64,000 nt of DNA from Nipponacmea schrenckii (GCA_030562195.1 CM060200.1:39315468-39379467), one strand, 5' to 3'; counted from the first letter of the stretch, positions 1-12,453 are shown. Notes: generated by a model not told the origin, from the letters alone. A program made the numbers and translations.

Positions 1-700
1 GAATTTATAAATATAAAATTAAGTTAAATAAATGAGGTAATTCACAATAAGCCATTTAAACTTGTTTTAAAGATTTCAACGTTGAGGTATCTAAGGTGAT
101 AAGCTTCTGAATATATATTTAGGTTCATATTATTATTATGTAGAATTAATATATAGAAATAATTTTTTGAATATGTGGGCAGAGAAAAAATAAGTTTCTT
201 GACATGAAAAAGAAAATGTGCATAGCGAACTGTCAGGTAAATTAGATTGATATAATCTAGTATAAGTGTGAATAATTTGATGTATATATCTATATTGAAA
301 ATTCCTAATTAGTGGTTATTAAATTGATCATAGAAAAATGTTAAGTTCATATATTTAAGTTATATTTTCTTATATTAATTTTTTTCCAAATTTTCAAATT
401 CTAATAGTTTTATGTAATGCTTGTAAATAAACTTAATAAAAACTTTACACTTGTCATTTTAATATTTTAGCTTTAAAATAAATAATTATCAGTCCTCATA
501 TGTAACACTCTCATAATTATTATTACTTTTCACTATTATTTGAATCAGTCTTAGTCTGTTTAACTACTATTCACTTTATTTTGTTTAGATTGTAGATTAA
601 TTACAATTCATTATAATTTAACTCATGTTCAGTTCTTTCTCTTTAACAACCTAGTCATCACTTATTAATAGTTGTCTTCTATCATGCATTGGGTCATTAG
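1..700. other. AT-rich sequence with no recognised gene
   Basis: Stops are dense in all frames and no repeat family was recognised. The 3' part (about 560-758) immediately precedes the first DIRS-like ORF and is probably that element's 5' terminal region. No terminal repeat could be matched by eye to the 3' side. Confidence 0.4.
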
Positions 701-758
701 TTAAGTACAATTTGTACAGTCAAGTCTTATTTTGGTGATACTGCGAGAAATTTGAAAA

Positions 759-1828
759 ATGGCTGAAGCTGCGAAGGCCAGAAATAAGAATAAAGTGAAT
801 TGTAAGGATACAAATGAAAATGGCAAATCTGATGAAGTTAATGCAGAGAATATTAGTTTACCTGACAGCGAAGGTGAATCAGAATTGGATGAGTTAACTG
901 ATGATGATATTTTAGAAGAGCTCGATCGAAACCACAGAGAATTGAAGGAACTTGAAGAAATTGTCAAACGGAAGAAATTGAGACATAGGTTGTTTGAAAG
1001 CAGACAGAAACTTAACGATATGAGATCACTGGCAGCAACAAAAGGTAGGCCAAAAGTTGTAAATATAAGTTTTTGTCCGAAACTCCAAGACTTGCGAAAG
1101 TCTGTAAATTTGGAGTCCGAAGTCACCCGTCGCATGGCCACCTTGGGATTGTTGGACTCGGACAGCGAAGATATGGAATCAATCCCTCAAAAAGAAGAGA
1201 TTGAAATTGCTCACAGTAGAAAATTACAAAATCCGGAATCCAAGCCAGATCTTCAGACAAGGTCCTACTGCCCCAAAGATGGCCACACTCCGCTCTACAG
1301 TTCCAACATGCTAGCAAGAGCTACTCCTTTACAGACCTTCCTTTTCATTTGTTTGTTGCCGGAGAGTTGGAAATCATCGGTGACTCGAGGACTCTTACAG
1401 ATGAACGGGAGGGTCGTTTAGCACTTCTGAAAAAGTTGGTGTATTTCAGCGAAATATATGATTGGAAAGGGTTGATGGAATACTACGCCGCCTTTATACG
1501 GAAGGTAGAAATGGGATTATCAACCTGGAAAGATGACAATCGCGAGCTAGACACAATCCTCGTTCCTTTTATAGGGAAAACCCTCATTTTAAAAGAAACT
1601 CCTGTTAAATACGAAGAAAAGCAATTTTCCGACCAGAAGGATGAAACCTTATTTTGTACCCTATATCAGCGAAACAGGTGCAACCAGAGAAACTCACATT
1701 TGCTTACAATAAGGGGTCAACAGCGCAAGGTGCAACATATTTGTGCAGCGTGCTGGAAACTTGATGGTACCAAGAGGGAGCATCCGGAATGTTCCTCGTC
1801 ATGTCCTAATAAACTGTCAGAATTGTGA
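759..1828 (+). pseudogene. gag-like ORF of the DIRS-like element (frameshifted)
   Basis: Two overlapping frames (759-1421 and 1349-1828) together give roughly 350 codons. The first is highly charged, with Lys/Asn-rich and Asp/Glu-rich stretches and a predicted coiled-coil-like segment near residues 50-85 (Leu/Glu/Lys heptads). The second holds a Trp/Tyr-rich block and ends in a Cys/His-containing tail with several cysteines and a His, perhaps a degenerate zinc-knuckle-like region. The start at 759 is the first ATG of the open frame. The role as a nucleocapsid protein is inferred from its position ahead of the RT, because DIRS gag proteins are poorly conserved. One frameshift near 1350-1420 separates the halves. 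Confidence 0.6.
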
Positions 1829-2099
1829 CAGTCGGAGCAACAGATGTTATACCTTCGCGAACCTTCCCTTTCTAACGATACATCCACACACAAGCTGATG
1901 AGGTCCATAATATCATTTGTCAATCTAAACACCACAACTTTGCTGATTGCAGAATTCCTGTCAAATCGAATTTAAAGATAGAATTTTTTAGAGAAAAACT
2001 TCAAAATTACCATGATCATTTTATCTTAAAGTTGATAGAATTTGGCTTTCCCATCGGTTTCGTTAGTGAGATTTTTTACTCAACAACCCCGAAAAACCA

Positions 2100-3480
2100 C
2101 AAAGGTGCTAAGGATTATCCATTGGCTATAGAATTGTATTTGTCTTAAGGAATTGGAATATGGTGCCATACAAGGACCCTTTAAAACCAATCCCTTCAAC
2201 TTGGAATTCTTTATTTCCCCCTTAAATACTGTACCGAAGAATCAAGATGAGCGTCGAATCATTCTTGATCTAAGTTTCCCTAATGGATCCTCTATCAACG
2301 ATGGTATTTCAAAAGACCTCTATCTCAGTGAGTCAGTAAACTTGACTTTTCCGAACGTTGACGATCTTGTAAGTGTGGTAAAAGATAAAGGAAGGGGTTG
2401 TTTACTTTACAAACGTGACCTTAGAAGGGCATATCGTCAAATCCCCATCGATCCTGGTGATATTCATTTAGTTGGTTTTTCTTGGAATAAAAAACTGTAC
2501 TTTGATCGTGTCTTAAGCATGGGCTTGCGCTCAGCAGCTCATATTTGCCAGAGGCTGACAAATTCCGTGGCGTATATTTTCGGACTATATGGATTTCTAG
2601 CGTTAAACTATTTAGATGACTTCGCTGGTGGAGAAAAGCAAGATTGTGCCTTAGATGCCTTCAATTTATTGGGAGATATTTTGCAACGATGTGGACTTGA
2701 AGAGTCGGTTAAAAAAGCAGTTCCTCCCTCAACAATTATAACTTTTCTTGGTGTTCGCTTTGATACCTGCAGTCTTTCCCTTACAATAACCCCTGAAAGA
2801 TTAAGTGAAATATCTGAACTTGTGTCGGATTGGCTCTTACTTGCTCAAGTAACAGTGAAAGAAATACAAAGCCTTCTCGGGGAAAATTTCAGTTTGTCTC
2901 TGCGTGTGTTCGTCCAGGAAGGTTGTTCATAAGTCGCATTCTTAACTGGTTACGATCGGTTTTCCATGAAACCAAAGCAGTCCGTATTCCTCAGGAAGTG
3001 CGAAAAGACCTCAAGTGGTGGGATAACTTTCTTCCCTTATACAATGGTATCTCGGGTGATGATGGAAGAGTGGTCTTTTCCCGACAGTGTGTTGTGTGTG
3101 ATGCCTATTTAACCGGATGTGGTGGTTGGTTTCCCGACAAGAGACAATACTTTCATTTTGATTTCCCCCCATCTACCATTCAAAAATACACCCACATTAA
3201 CGAACTGGAATTATTAACAATTGTGCTCTCCTTAAAACTATGGGGAAGTCAATTAAGGGGCAAACGGTTTTTTTATAATATTATGTGACAATATGACGTC
3301 TGTAACTGTGTTAAACATGGTCGTTCTAAAAATATCAATTTACAGTCAGGGTTAAGAGAAATTTTTTTGTATGTGCAGTTAATGAGTTCGAGGTTGCGGA
3401 CAGCACATTGCCGGTGTGGAAAATCGCATTTCCGATTTTTTATCTAGATGGTCTTTAGACGCCACATTACAGTATAAATT
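2100..3480 (+). pseudogene. Reverse transcriptase-RNase H of the DIRS-like element
   Basis: The RT block is in 2153-2932. Motif A appears as KRDLRRAYRQIP with the catalytic Asp, and the active-site box as YLDDFAG at about 2607-2627, a DIRS-type variant. Coding resemblance continues 5' of the first ATG, at about 2140. After a frame change near 2880 the next ORF (to 3288) carries RNase H features: an Asp in VVCDAYLTGCGGW and a Glu in INELELLTIVLS. A further frame change near 3275 leads to YCDN-like and GVENRISDFLSRW-like motifs up to about 3450, matching the RNase H end seen in DIRS polyproteins. At least two frameshifts are present, so no single protein can be made. Confidence 0.85.
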
Positions 3481-3552
3481 TTTTTAAGAGACTAACGGTC
3501 TCTGCCCTAGTGATATTTCTCTCCCTTCTGAGTTTTTACATGAATTCCATGA

Positions 3553-4549
3553 TTGGTAAAATTAATTTACTTTTCGTTTACAGGCTCTATGTTCAGAGAA
3601 CTTAAGGCGGATGCCAAATTATCTTCAAAATCTGCATTTGCCAAAGGTACTTATAAGAATCTTCATTGCCAGTGGAAGTCTTTCTTCTTGTTTTGTGTAT
3701 TCTTTGATTTAAAACCACTTCCAACCTCATTGGAAACAATTATTCTTTATGCACAGTTTTTAAGTCGCAGTTTTAAATCTATTTCGGCTATAAAAAATTA
3801 TTTGTATTCAGTCAAATTAATGCATAAATTATTAGAATTTGAGTATGATCACTCCGAATCCTTAAACTAATGTTAAGAGGTTTAGCAAGATTGAACCCCC
3901 ATTGCCCTAAAAGAGCAGCTCCTATAACTCCTGAAATTTTAGTTAAGTTTCATAATTTCTTTGACAATTCTTGTGCAAATGATGCAGCGTATTGGTGTCT
4001 CTTTCTATTTGCATTCTTTCTCATGAGCAGAAAGTCCAATTTAGTCCCAGATAAGAACTTTGATATTGAAAAGCAACTCTGTATCGGGGATATATCTCAG
4101 ATCGATTGTGGTTTATTAGTTAGGATAAGGTGGTCAAAAACCATACAATTTGGAGAAAGAATCCTGTCTATACCCATTTTGAAAATCCCTGGATCCGTTT
4201 TATGTCCAGTTAAGGCCCTTTTAAAAATATGATAAGGTTATTACCCGGGAGATCAAATGACCCCCTTTTTAGGTTGAAAAGTGGTGATAAACTCATGCCA
4301 TTGACTTACAGACATCTCAACAAAAAGTTAAGACAATTGGTAGCCTTAATTGGATTAGATCCGCAAGAATTTTCCACGCATAGCTTCCGCCGTGGGGGTG
4401 CTACATGGGCCTTCCAATGTAAAGTGCCAGCTGAGCTCATTCAATTACATGGGGATTGGAAATCTGACGCTTATCAGAATTATTTAGAATTCAATTTGGA
4501 AACAAAGATTTCTGTTGCTAAACAAATGATCAATTCCCTTTGTTAGAGT
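3553..4549 (+). pseudogene. Tyrosine recombinase (integrase) of the DIRS-like element
   Basis: Three consecutive ORFs (3553-3870, 3870-4232, 4229-4546) form one recombinase. The first is the N-terminal SAM-like core-binding domain. The second holds the first catalytic Arg in the LMSRKSNL segment. The third holds the HxxR box in THSFRRGGATWAF (about 4375-4410) and the nucleophilic Tyr in a segment reading HGDW followed by DAYQNYL. All catalytic positions can therefore be seen, but the stop at 3868-3870 and the break near 4229 interrupt the frame. In DIRS elements this enzyme inserts a circular DNA intermediate without target duplication. Confidence 0.88.
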
Positions 4550-4860
4550 TCAAATTCTCTCCTGGCGGCCTCTGGCTTGGCGGATTATTAGGTGCATTAA
4601 ATTTCCATGGTTTATTTATTCATTTATTTATTATTTGAGTTTGCTGAATTTGATATTGTACATATTATTGTTTGCTGTAATGTATTTTCAGCCACAAAAA
4701 AAAATTAAAGTTTATAACTTTATTTTTCCTTTTAAATTTGTTACTGGGGACGAATAATTAATTTGAATATTTTGCAAAATAGGTTTGAAAAAACGATTGT
4801 ATTCAATTCTCTTGTTATTAATGATACTAGCATGCAGATTACGCTTGTCATGGAATCGCT
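4550..4860. other. 3' region of the DIRS-like element and spacer
   Basis: AT-rich sequence with a short direct 'tttattcatttatttatta' tract near 4610 and a 9-A run near 4696. It probably contains the 3' non-coding end of the DIRS-like element. No boundary was identified. Confidence 0.35.
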
Positions 4861-4864
4861 TGCG

Positions 4865-5240
4865 ACGTCAATAATCATGATAAAAAACTTAACGAATTCA
4901 TGTCCATATCGGGTGTGTCCTCCATGGGCGTTCACAACTGCGATGCAATATCTCCTCATATTTGTAATAACATGACACCATGCTCATGCAAGTTCTGTGG
5001 AAGGTTTCTTACTTGACGGATTCACCTGCTAAGTACATCCCACAAATGCTCTATGGGGTTGAGGTCGGGAGATCTTGTGGGCCGCTCCATGCCATTGATG
5101 CAAGCATCTGGCGTTATCCTGTTGGAAAGTCAGACCTAGGTCACGAGCTCTGGAACGAACAGTATACTGCCGATTTAAGGTTTCCCTTATACCATCAAAA
5201 CAAGAACGCTACCATGGGCATTGCTTCCTGGAGAGTTAAA
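4865..5240 (-). pseudogene. Tc1-like transposase remnant (C-terminal half)
   Basis: Minus-strand translation gives FQQDNAR (about 5107-5127), the segment around the second catalytic Asp. It is followed by PDLNPIEHLWDVLSR (about 5026-5069), which contains the third acidic residue. Further downstream, after a stop, comes a HGGHTRY segment (about 4907-4935) typical of the extreme C terminus of Tc1-family transposases. Upstream, GIRETLNRQY followed by VRSRARDLGLT lies in the same frame as FQQDNAR. The distance between FQQDNAR and PDLNPIE is far shorter than the usual spacing and the frame shifts between them, so the copy has an internal deletion. The N-terminal DNA-binding half and the terminal inverted repeats were not found. 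Confidence 0.8.
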
Positions 5241-5422
5241 ACAATATATATAACACCTTCCATTTTTCACTGAATAAATTGATCCTATATGGTACCGTTT
5301 CTTTCCATTTTATCAAAACTTCACAATTCAGCTGTTAAATGAGTACCAAAACAGTAAATGTTATAGCTCGTACCATTATAATAAGATACATTATATATGG
5401 TATATCACATAAGGAAGTTATT

Positions 5423-5546
5423 ACAATATTTTCGTTATTGTATTGCTGACGACTATGAGATCGCTTGTTCGAAACCCGTTCGGGTCTCAGCCAATTTTCA
5501 GCACTAGAATACCAAGAAAGTGTTATCCAAATAACGAAAATATTGT
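5423..5546. repeat. Short foldback (MITE-like) element with an internal B-box-like motif
   Basis: The 17-mer at 5423-5439 (acaatattttcgttatt) is the exact reverse complement of 5530-5546, enclosing about 90 bases. The interior contains gttcgaaaccc at 5467-5477, a good match to the RNA polymerase III B-box consensus. No matching A box is obvious. It could be a MITE or a SINE relic flanked by chance palindromes. Confidence 0.55.
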
Positions 5547-5599
5547 TGCAACACCACTTTCTAAATGACATCGTATCATCTCAAGGCAGTTATTAGCTT

Positions 5600-7079
5600 A
5601 TGGTACTTTAAGATTTACTAATGATTGAATTCCAAATGCTTTTCAACAAAAAACAGCGACTTACATTTGAATAGATCAATACTTATACTATAAGTTCATA
5701 GTTGAAAATATTCTTTCATACTGTATTGTGACAAATTAGATTATAGTTTGGGGTTTTTATATTGGATAATATTTGTAATTTTTTAAAATTTTGATTTATT
5801 CTGCATTAGCCTAATAGAGATTTTATAGAATGAGTAATGATCAGAAATATAAAACAAAAAATAATCAAAACACGTTGTTAAATGTTTGGGTTTAAAACAA
5901 TTACAAAGTTGTTGGTATAGAGTTTTACGCCCTACCCTTCTGCATTTAGTGAAGAAATGAAGCTTTCTGGTGTGCTATTAAGATGTCGATATTTTAATAT
6001 CTGATTATTTCTAAATAAATATACTTTCGCTAACCTAAGTGCCACCATTTAGTTTATCAATAAGGTCATGCCCCAAAGATTGTTGTCTGACTTCGGCAAT
6101 GTTGTTTACTGTATATTCCTTTGCCGACGTAATGACTTCGTACAACCCACCATTAGGTTAAAAACTTCCTAGTTTTTGAACATTGGAATAATGTAATTAT
6201 TTTGTTATTCCTTGTTTGTAATGAGCCATCCCGATACGTCGATTACGACGCCATCTTCGTGACATGTGTATGATTTCAATTTTAATTATGGGGCTTTTAA
6301 CAACAATAAAGTTAATTATTTTATTTTTGTGTAATCAAGCTACAGTTTTCAGACAAGCGCATTAGACAAACTGTCATGTGTTCCGACATAGGACGCAAAT
6401 TCGAAACATTTAACAATATATGGACATGATATTTGACAACTTTCAATTTTAAAAACATGGCGATCGGAGAACTTGATTTCACCAATCGGTATGTTCAGAC
6501 AATATTTTTATTGGAATGAAAAAAAAAAAAAGTTAAATGAATAGTTTTCCCCACAGGCTGAGACATTTCACTATAATTAACATTTTGGTCGCCTTTTATT
6601 CGCGCCTATCAGAATTAAATTGGGTAGATTTTCGCACATGGCTGTGTGACATTATCAGTGCTTAAAGAAAGTAATTACGAGTTAATATATTTCATTATAA
6701 GACAGGAGGACGTGAATAACACTGGGGAACATTATGTTTTTTTTATATTTTTCGGCTACATTGGATGATTTAAATGATTCTAACCCTGACCGAGTTTTAT
6801 GTGCTGATTTCAAATTTGAAATTAATATTTCTCCACAAGTTCTGATTTTTATGCACTTTGGGGTTTATGAACATGTGAACGTAGCTAAACCATATATAAG
6901 CGATTTGATACATTTATATATAGATGATCCTAATTAAAAGAATAGGACATTGGACATGATACGAGTGTGGATGACAGTTGTGACAGTAAATTCTTCAGAC
7001 GCTGAACCTCCACCAATGTCCATACTCCTTCAGCAGACAGAACTGTCTGACAGACTTAGTGCGGGATTTAGGTCTTTCA
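5600..7079. other. No supported gene; AT-rich spacer
   Basis: One short plus-strand ORF of 67 codons (6734-6937) is present, but it has no recognisable domain and no splice context. Otherwise I see only AT-rich sequence and a 12-A run near 6520. Confidence 0.4.
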
Positions 7080-8150
7080 AATAAAAGCAGTGGATATTTT
7101 GGCATCAAGATTACAAGGCAACATCTTGTTGAAAACTCTGTTAAAGGGTGATATTTTAGATAACGTAACCATCGTTTTGTGAGCTTCTTTTCAAAATACA
7201 GACAGTTTGCTTACTGCCATGATATCCGAGGGCTTCTTAAAGAACTGGATGCTCCTCAATATTGTCCAAATGAATGGAGACTTTTTTTTAGGCGGCTGTA
7301 AACGCATTCTAAAATGAGTTTTCTTACATAATGGCAATGTTTAAAGGGTCGGCTATTGGGAATGCGGTGCATTTGCGAGAAGACTATGATGAAATCAGAA
7401 TGGAGTTCCTAAAATATCGTGAGCACTACTGAGTCATTTGTGTAGACTTAAAAATGGTCAAATTTCTTCTTGGTCAGCTGAAAGGTTTTACAAGTTTTCA
7501 TATTAACTCTGTATGTGGGACACCCGAGCAGTATTGGGTTCAGAAGGATTGACCTTCTTGTGTAAAACTTGAAACAGGCAGCCAAATATCACATATGACC
7601 CAATTGTAAACAGAGAAAGGGAAATCTTTCCTCCTATTCACATCAAATTAGGTTTGATGAAAAAATTTGGCAAGGCACTAAATATCGAAGGTGAATGTTT
7701 TCAACGCATCATCACAGAATTACCAGGGTTATCAATTGAGAAGATCAAACCGGGTGTCATGATCTGTTTGTTGCTAAGATGACCGCCTTGGGGAGGTTAT
7801 CCATTGTGTCAGTCTTGGAGAACTTCATTGGAAACAATAAGGCGGATAACTTCGATGAACTTGAAAACAGAATGCTCCTCGCGTTTGGCGATCTTACGTG
7901 AAGCATCAGCATCCAGCTTCATTTTTTGAACAGCCACCTTGATAAGTTCACTGACAACCTGGAGGCTGTGAGTGACAAACAAGGAGAGCGATTCCATCAA
8001 GAACTAACGATCATGAAAGAATGCTTCCACGAGCGCTGGGACAAAAATATAATGGCCGACTACTGCTGAAGCATTTAACGATATTCCCAAGAGGAAGTAT
8101 CCAAACGCAAAAGTTACAAACACAAATTCCTGTCTGACTAAAATACAGAT
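7080..8150 (+). pseudogene. Decayed copy of a multicopy animal protein family of unknown function
   Basis: Conceptual translation across shifting frames shows a run of segments that I recognise together as one widespread family of uncharacterised, apparently multicopy animal proteins. They are ILASRLQGNILL (about 7092), GLLKELDAPQYCPNEW (about 7230-7278), GSAIGNAVHLREDY (about 7348), VICVDLKMVKFLLGQ (about 7434), FPPIHIKLGLMKKF (about 7630), and a C-terminal stretch reading DKQGERFHQEL then ERWDKNIMADYC (about 7970-8066). Several in-frame stops (for example near 7430 and 7550) and at least three frame changes make it a clear pseudogene. The family's abundance and copy number suggest a mobile-element association, but its enzymatic role is not known to me and I assign none. 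Confidence 0.75.
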
Positions 8151-9540
8151 AATGTTCTGAATGAAACTTATCTAACTTTTGGATGTACTCTATTTCTGAG
8201 AAATCCTGCCAGAAAAATACGACACAGCTACTTTTACTTTCTTGTTTTCTTTATAACATTATATTGATTTCTGACTGTCACTGCATTGTTCTTTAATAAT
8301 GCTCGATTTTTTTTTTGATTTTTTTAATAAAAATCTGATATTGCATGAAATCTGTATTGCAGAAAAAAATGACCTCAAATTAGAACTCAAATTAAAAACT
8401 AAAAACAAGTCATTCCTTAGATACAACAAACAACTAGAGTGTTCCTCGGTGTAACCCATTTCAAACAAGGGTTCTTTTCAATCACTTTAATTGGTGATGA
8501 TTCAAACACATCATTACGTAGATTTGTTCATCAAAAATGACAAGAAACTCTATACAATAATTGTGCTCGGCAATGTTATGGTATTAAATTATATAGGGTC
8601 TAGTCGGCGTTCAGTCTAACACAGTCTAGAACAAAATTCAAATGTAGCTACATTAAACTAAATTGTAAGCTTTGGCATGATTAAACCGTATTTGACTTGT
8701 TAAGGTAACCGAATACTTGACTAACTTAACGGAATATATTCAATCAGATTTGTCGACAAGCTGATTATTGTCCACGAGAGATCTACGATAACCCGAACCG
8801 ACATGTTTTTATCGTACCTAACGTACCTAATTAGCCGTAAGATTCATTAATGGTGTCTGATTTCAAACCATCTATGTTACCTCCCTTTATACTATTTTTA
8901 TCAGCAAGTAATCTGTAACTGATACTTTCTGTTTGATAGAAGACAAGTTAACTTTCGCTTCCAATGAATGCTGATATCGCAAACCATGTAATCATAGTAG
9001 TTGATAGTTGGATTAGTTGGATCATTGAAAACTTACAAGTTCGAAAGAAACCAATTTTAAAAATCTTTTTGATTACAAAAAGAAACAATATAATAACACA
9101 TTATATGATAAGTAGAGGTTAATTGCCGAAAACAGTCCAATAAGTTCAATAATGATCGTAACAACAAGGACCTACTTAAAATACAGATAACAACTACTCA
9201 GGCACGTGCGACCATGTAGGTCACATGACATGCCAGATATTGTAAGCAGTGTCATCCAGAATAAAAGACAAAGGACTAATACTGTGACAGAGAGAACCGA
9301 AAACAAAAATTTAAATCCCAATGAACAGATTGAAGGACAACATAGTGGACACAATACTTGTATGAAAGAGTTTAAATTTGAAGGAAATAATGTAAAAATT
9401 AATATAAAATTTAACAATAAGTAAAACGTGTAAAGTTAAAGTAATGAATTAATCGGGTTTTTTTCATTCGTTGTTTTTGATATCATGTATTTTGAAGGAG
9501 TGATATCGGAATTATATCACAGAATAAAGATTTAAAAGAT
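8150..9540. other. No supported gene
   Basis: AT-rich spacer. A 72-codon plus-strand ORF at 9206-9424 is Asn/Lys-rich and low in complexity, and its antisense is also open, so it is unlikely to be coding. Confidence 0.4.
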
Positions 9541-9599
9541 AGCTTGCCAGGTAAGGTAACATACGCCCACTGGCAGCATTGAATTTGAAATATAAATAG

Positions 9600-10140
9600 A
9601 GCAATGACTCAAAAACATTCACTAAATGGATATTGAAGTCAAGGGCAAAAACTCAAAAACACCAAGTTTCATCAAAATCCATTGAAAATTGTAGCTTCTA
9701 TTGAACCACAAAAAAAAATTTGACACAATCTTACTAAGTCAAGGGCAATAATTAAAAAACTGTTCATCGAAAAATCATCAAATTCGAACTTGACTGTGTC
9801 TTATCAATTCTAATGCTCACACCAAGTTTCATTTAAATCCATTGAAAATTGTAGCTTCTATTTTGTCTACAACAAATATAGAGGCAGGGGCAATAACTCC
9901 AAAACTGTTTATCGCAAAATCGTCCAAATCGAACTTGACCGCCCTCTTATCAATTCCAATGCTCATACCAAGTTTCATTAAAATCCATAGATAATTGTAG
10001 CTTCTATAGTGTCTACAGAAAATTAGAATTAAATACGCAATTTTACTTAGTCAAGGGCAATTACTCATAAACTATTCATCAAAAAATCGTCAAATTTGAA
10101 TTTCTGATAAAAACTGTGGCCTATATCGTGGATATAACCC
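9600..10140 (+). repeat. Diverged 5' monomers of the 161-bp array
   Basis: Three to four degenerate units share the tcaagggcaataactc and accaagtttcat landmarks but lack the tatacatgtata segment. They grade into the homogeneous array at about 10140. Greater divergence at the array edge fits homogenisation by unequal exchange in the centre. Confidence 0.8.
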
Positions 10141-12345
10141 AAATTTGACGCGTTTTTACTAAGTCAAGGGCAATAACTCAAAATCTGTTCATTCGATAAT
10201 TTCCATTTTGGAACTTGACCGAGATATCATCAATATATACATGTATACCAAGTTTCATTAAGATCAGATAAAAACTGTAGCCTCTATCATGGATACAACC
10301 CTAATTTGACGCATTTTTACTAAGTCAAGGCAATAACTCACAATCTGTTCATGCAATGATTTCCATTTTGAACTTGACAGAGATATCATCAATATATACA
10401 TGTATACCAAGTTTCATTAAGATCAGATAAAAAATGTAGCCTCTATCGTGGATATAACCCAAATTTGACGCGTTTTTACTAAGTCAAGGGCAATAACTCA
10501 AAAACCGTTCATGCGAAAATTTCCATTTTCGAACTTGACCGAGATATCATCAATATATACATGTATACCAAGTTTCATTAAGATCGGATAAAATCTGTAG
10601 CCTCTATTGTGGATACAACCCAAATTTGATGTGTTTTTACTAAGTCAAGGGCAATAACTCAAAATCCATTCATTCGATAATTTCAATTTTCGAACTTGAC
10701 CGAGATATCATCAATATATACATGTATACCAAGTTTCATTAAGATCGGATAAAAACTGTAGCCTCTATTGTGGATACAACCCAAATTTGACGCGTTTTTT
10801 ACTAAGTCAAGGGCAATAACTCAAAAACCGTTCATGCGAAAATTTCCATTTTCGAACTTAACCGAGATATCATCAATATATACATGTATACCAAGTTTCA
10901 TTAAGATCGGATAAAAACTGTAGCCTCTATTGTGGATACAACCCAAATTTGACGCGTTTTAGTCAAGTGCAATAACTCAAAAACCGTTCATGCGAAAATT
11001 TCCATTTTCGAACTTGACCGAGATATCATCAATATATACATGTATACCAAGTTTCATTAAGATCGGATAAAATCTGTAGCCTCTATTGTGGATACAACCC
11101 AAATTTGATGTGTTTTACTAAGTCAAGGGCAATAACTCAAAATCCATTCATTCGATAATTTCAATTTTCGAACTTGACCGAGATATCATCAATATATACA
11201 TGTATACCAAGTTTCATTAAGATCGGATAAAAACTGTAGCCTCTATTGTGGATACAACCCAAATTTGACGCGTTTTTACTAAGTCAAGGGCAATAACTCA
11301 AAAACCGTTCATGCGAAAATTTCCATTTTCGAACTTAACCGAGATATCATCAATATATACATGTATACCAAGTTTCATTAAGATCGGATAAAAACTGTAG
11401 CCTCTATTGTGGATACAACCCAAATTTGACGCGTTTTAGTCAAGTGCAATAACTCAAAAACCGTTCATGCGATAATTTCCATTTTCGAACTTGGCCGAGA
11501 TATCATCAATATATACATGTATACCAAGTTTCATTAAGATCGGATAAAAACTGTAGCTTCTATCGTGAATACAACCCAAATTTGACACGTTTTTACTAAG
11601 TCAAGGGCAATAACTCAAAATCCGTTCATTCGATAATTTCAATTTTCGAACTTGACCGAGATATCATCAATATATACATGTATACCAAGTTTCATTAAGA
11701 TCGGATAAAAACTATAGCCTCTATTGTGGATAAAACCCAAATTTGACGGGTTTTTACTAAGTCAAGGGCAATAACTCAAAAACCGTTCATGCGAAAATTT
11801 CCATTTTCGAACTTGACCGAGATATCATCAATATATACATGTATACCAAGTTTCATTAAGATCGGATAAAAACTGTAGCCTCTATTGTGGATACAACCCA
11901 AATTTGACACGTTTTTACTAAGTCAAGGGCAATAACTCAAAATCCGTTCATTCGATAATTTCAATTTTCGAACTTGACCGAGATATCATCAATATATACA
12001 TGTATACCAAGTTTCATTAAGATCGGATAAAAACTATAGCCTCTATTGTGGATACAACCCAAATTTGATGTGTTTTTACTAAGTCAAGGGCAATAACTCA
12101 AAAACCGTTCATGCGAAAATTTCCATTTTCGAACTTGACCGAGATATCATCAATATATACATGTATACCAAGTTTCATTAAGATCGGATAAAAACTGTAG
12201 CCTCTATTGTGGATACAACCCAAATTTGACGCGTTTAAGTCAAGTGCAATAACTCAAAAACCGTTCATGCGATAATTTCCATTTTCGAACTTGACCGAGA
12301 TATCATCAATATATACATGTATACCAAGTTTCATTAAGATCGGAT
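10140..12345 (+). repeat. Array of about 14 near-identical 161-bp monomers
   Basis: A fixed internal landmark, caatatatacatgtatacc, recurs at 10231, 10390, 10551, 10712, 10874, 11030, 11190, 11351, 11507, 11668, 11829, 11990, 12151 and 12307. Spacing is 156-162 bp. Copies with a 5-base loss (spacing 156, reading 'gtcaagtgcaa') appear at the 10874-11030, 11351-11507 and 12151-12307 intervals, and block 10640-10960 resembles 11115-11440. This implies three-monomer higher-order duplication of about 477 bp. Each monomer contains the perfect palindrome tatacatgtata. Confidence 0.95.
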
Positions 12346-12422
12346 AAAAACTGTAGCCTCAATCGTGGATACAACAAATGTGGACGGACCGACGGACCGA
12401 CGGACGGACAGGGGCGACGGCA

Positions 12423-12453
12423 ATATACGTCCACATTTCCATGTGGGCGTATA
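12423..12453. other. Terminal hairpin of the pearl-like element
   Basis: tatacgtccacat and atgtgggcgtata are complementary across a 4-base loop with one G.T wobble. Similar hairpins occur at 25050-25072 and 62791-62824. Confidence 0.8.

Larger units (their letters stand above)
700..4700 (+). mobile_element. DIRS/Ngaro-type tyrosine-recombinase retrotransposon, degenerate
   Basis: Three coding blocks follow in order on the plus strand: a charged gag-like ORF, reverse transcriptase with RNase H, and a tyrosine recombinase. RT plus a tyrosine recombinase, with no DDE integrase, is the hallmark of the DIRS order. I see no methyltransferase-like block between RNase H and the recombinase, so Ngaro-like or a reduced DIRS-like organisation is likely. 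The outer limits are approximate because the split or inverted terminal repeats typical of the order could not be found by eye. Each block carries frameshifts or stops, so the copy is probably immobile. It lies outside the GPCR gene, beyond its 3' end. Confidence 0.85.

Noticed and set aside
701..1141. 146-codon minus-strand ORF
   Set aside because: Antisense shadow of the gag-like ORF; Ser/Phe-rich with no domain.
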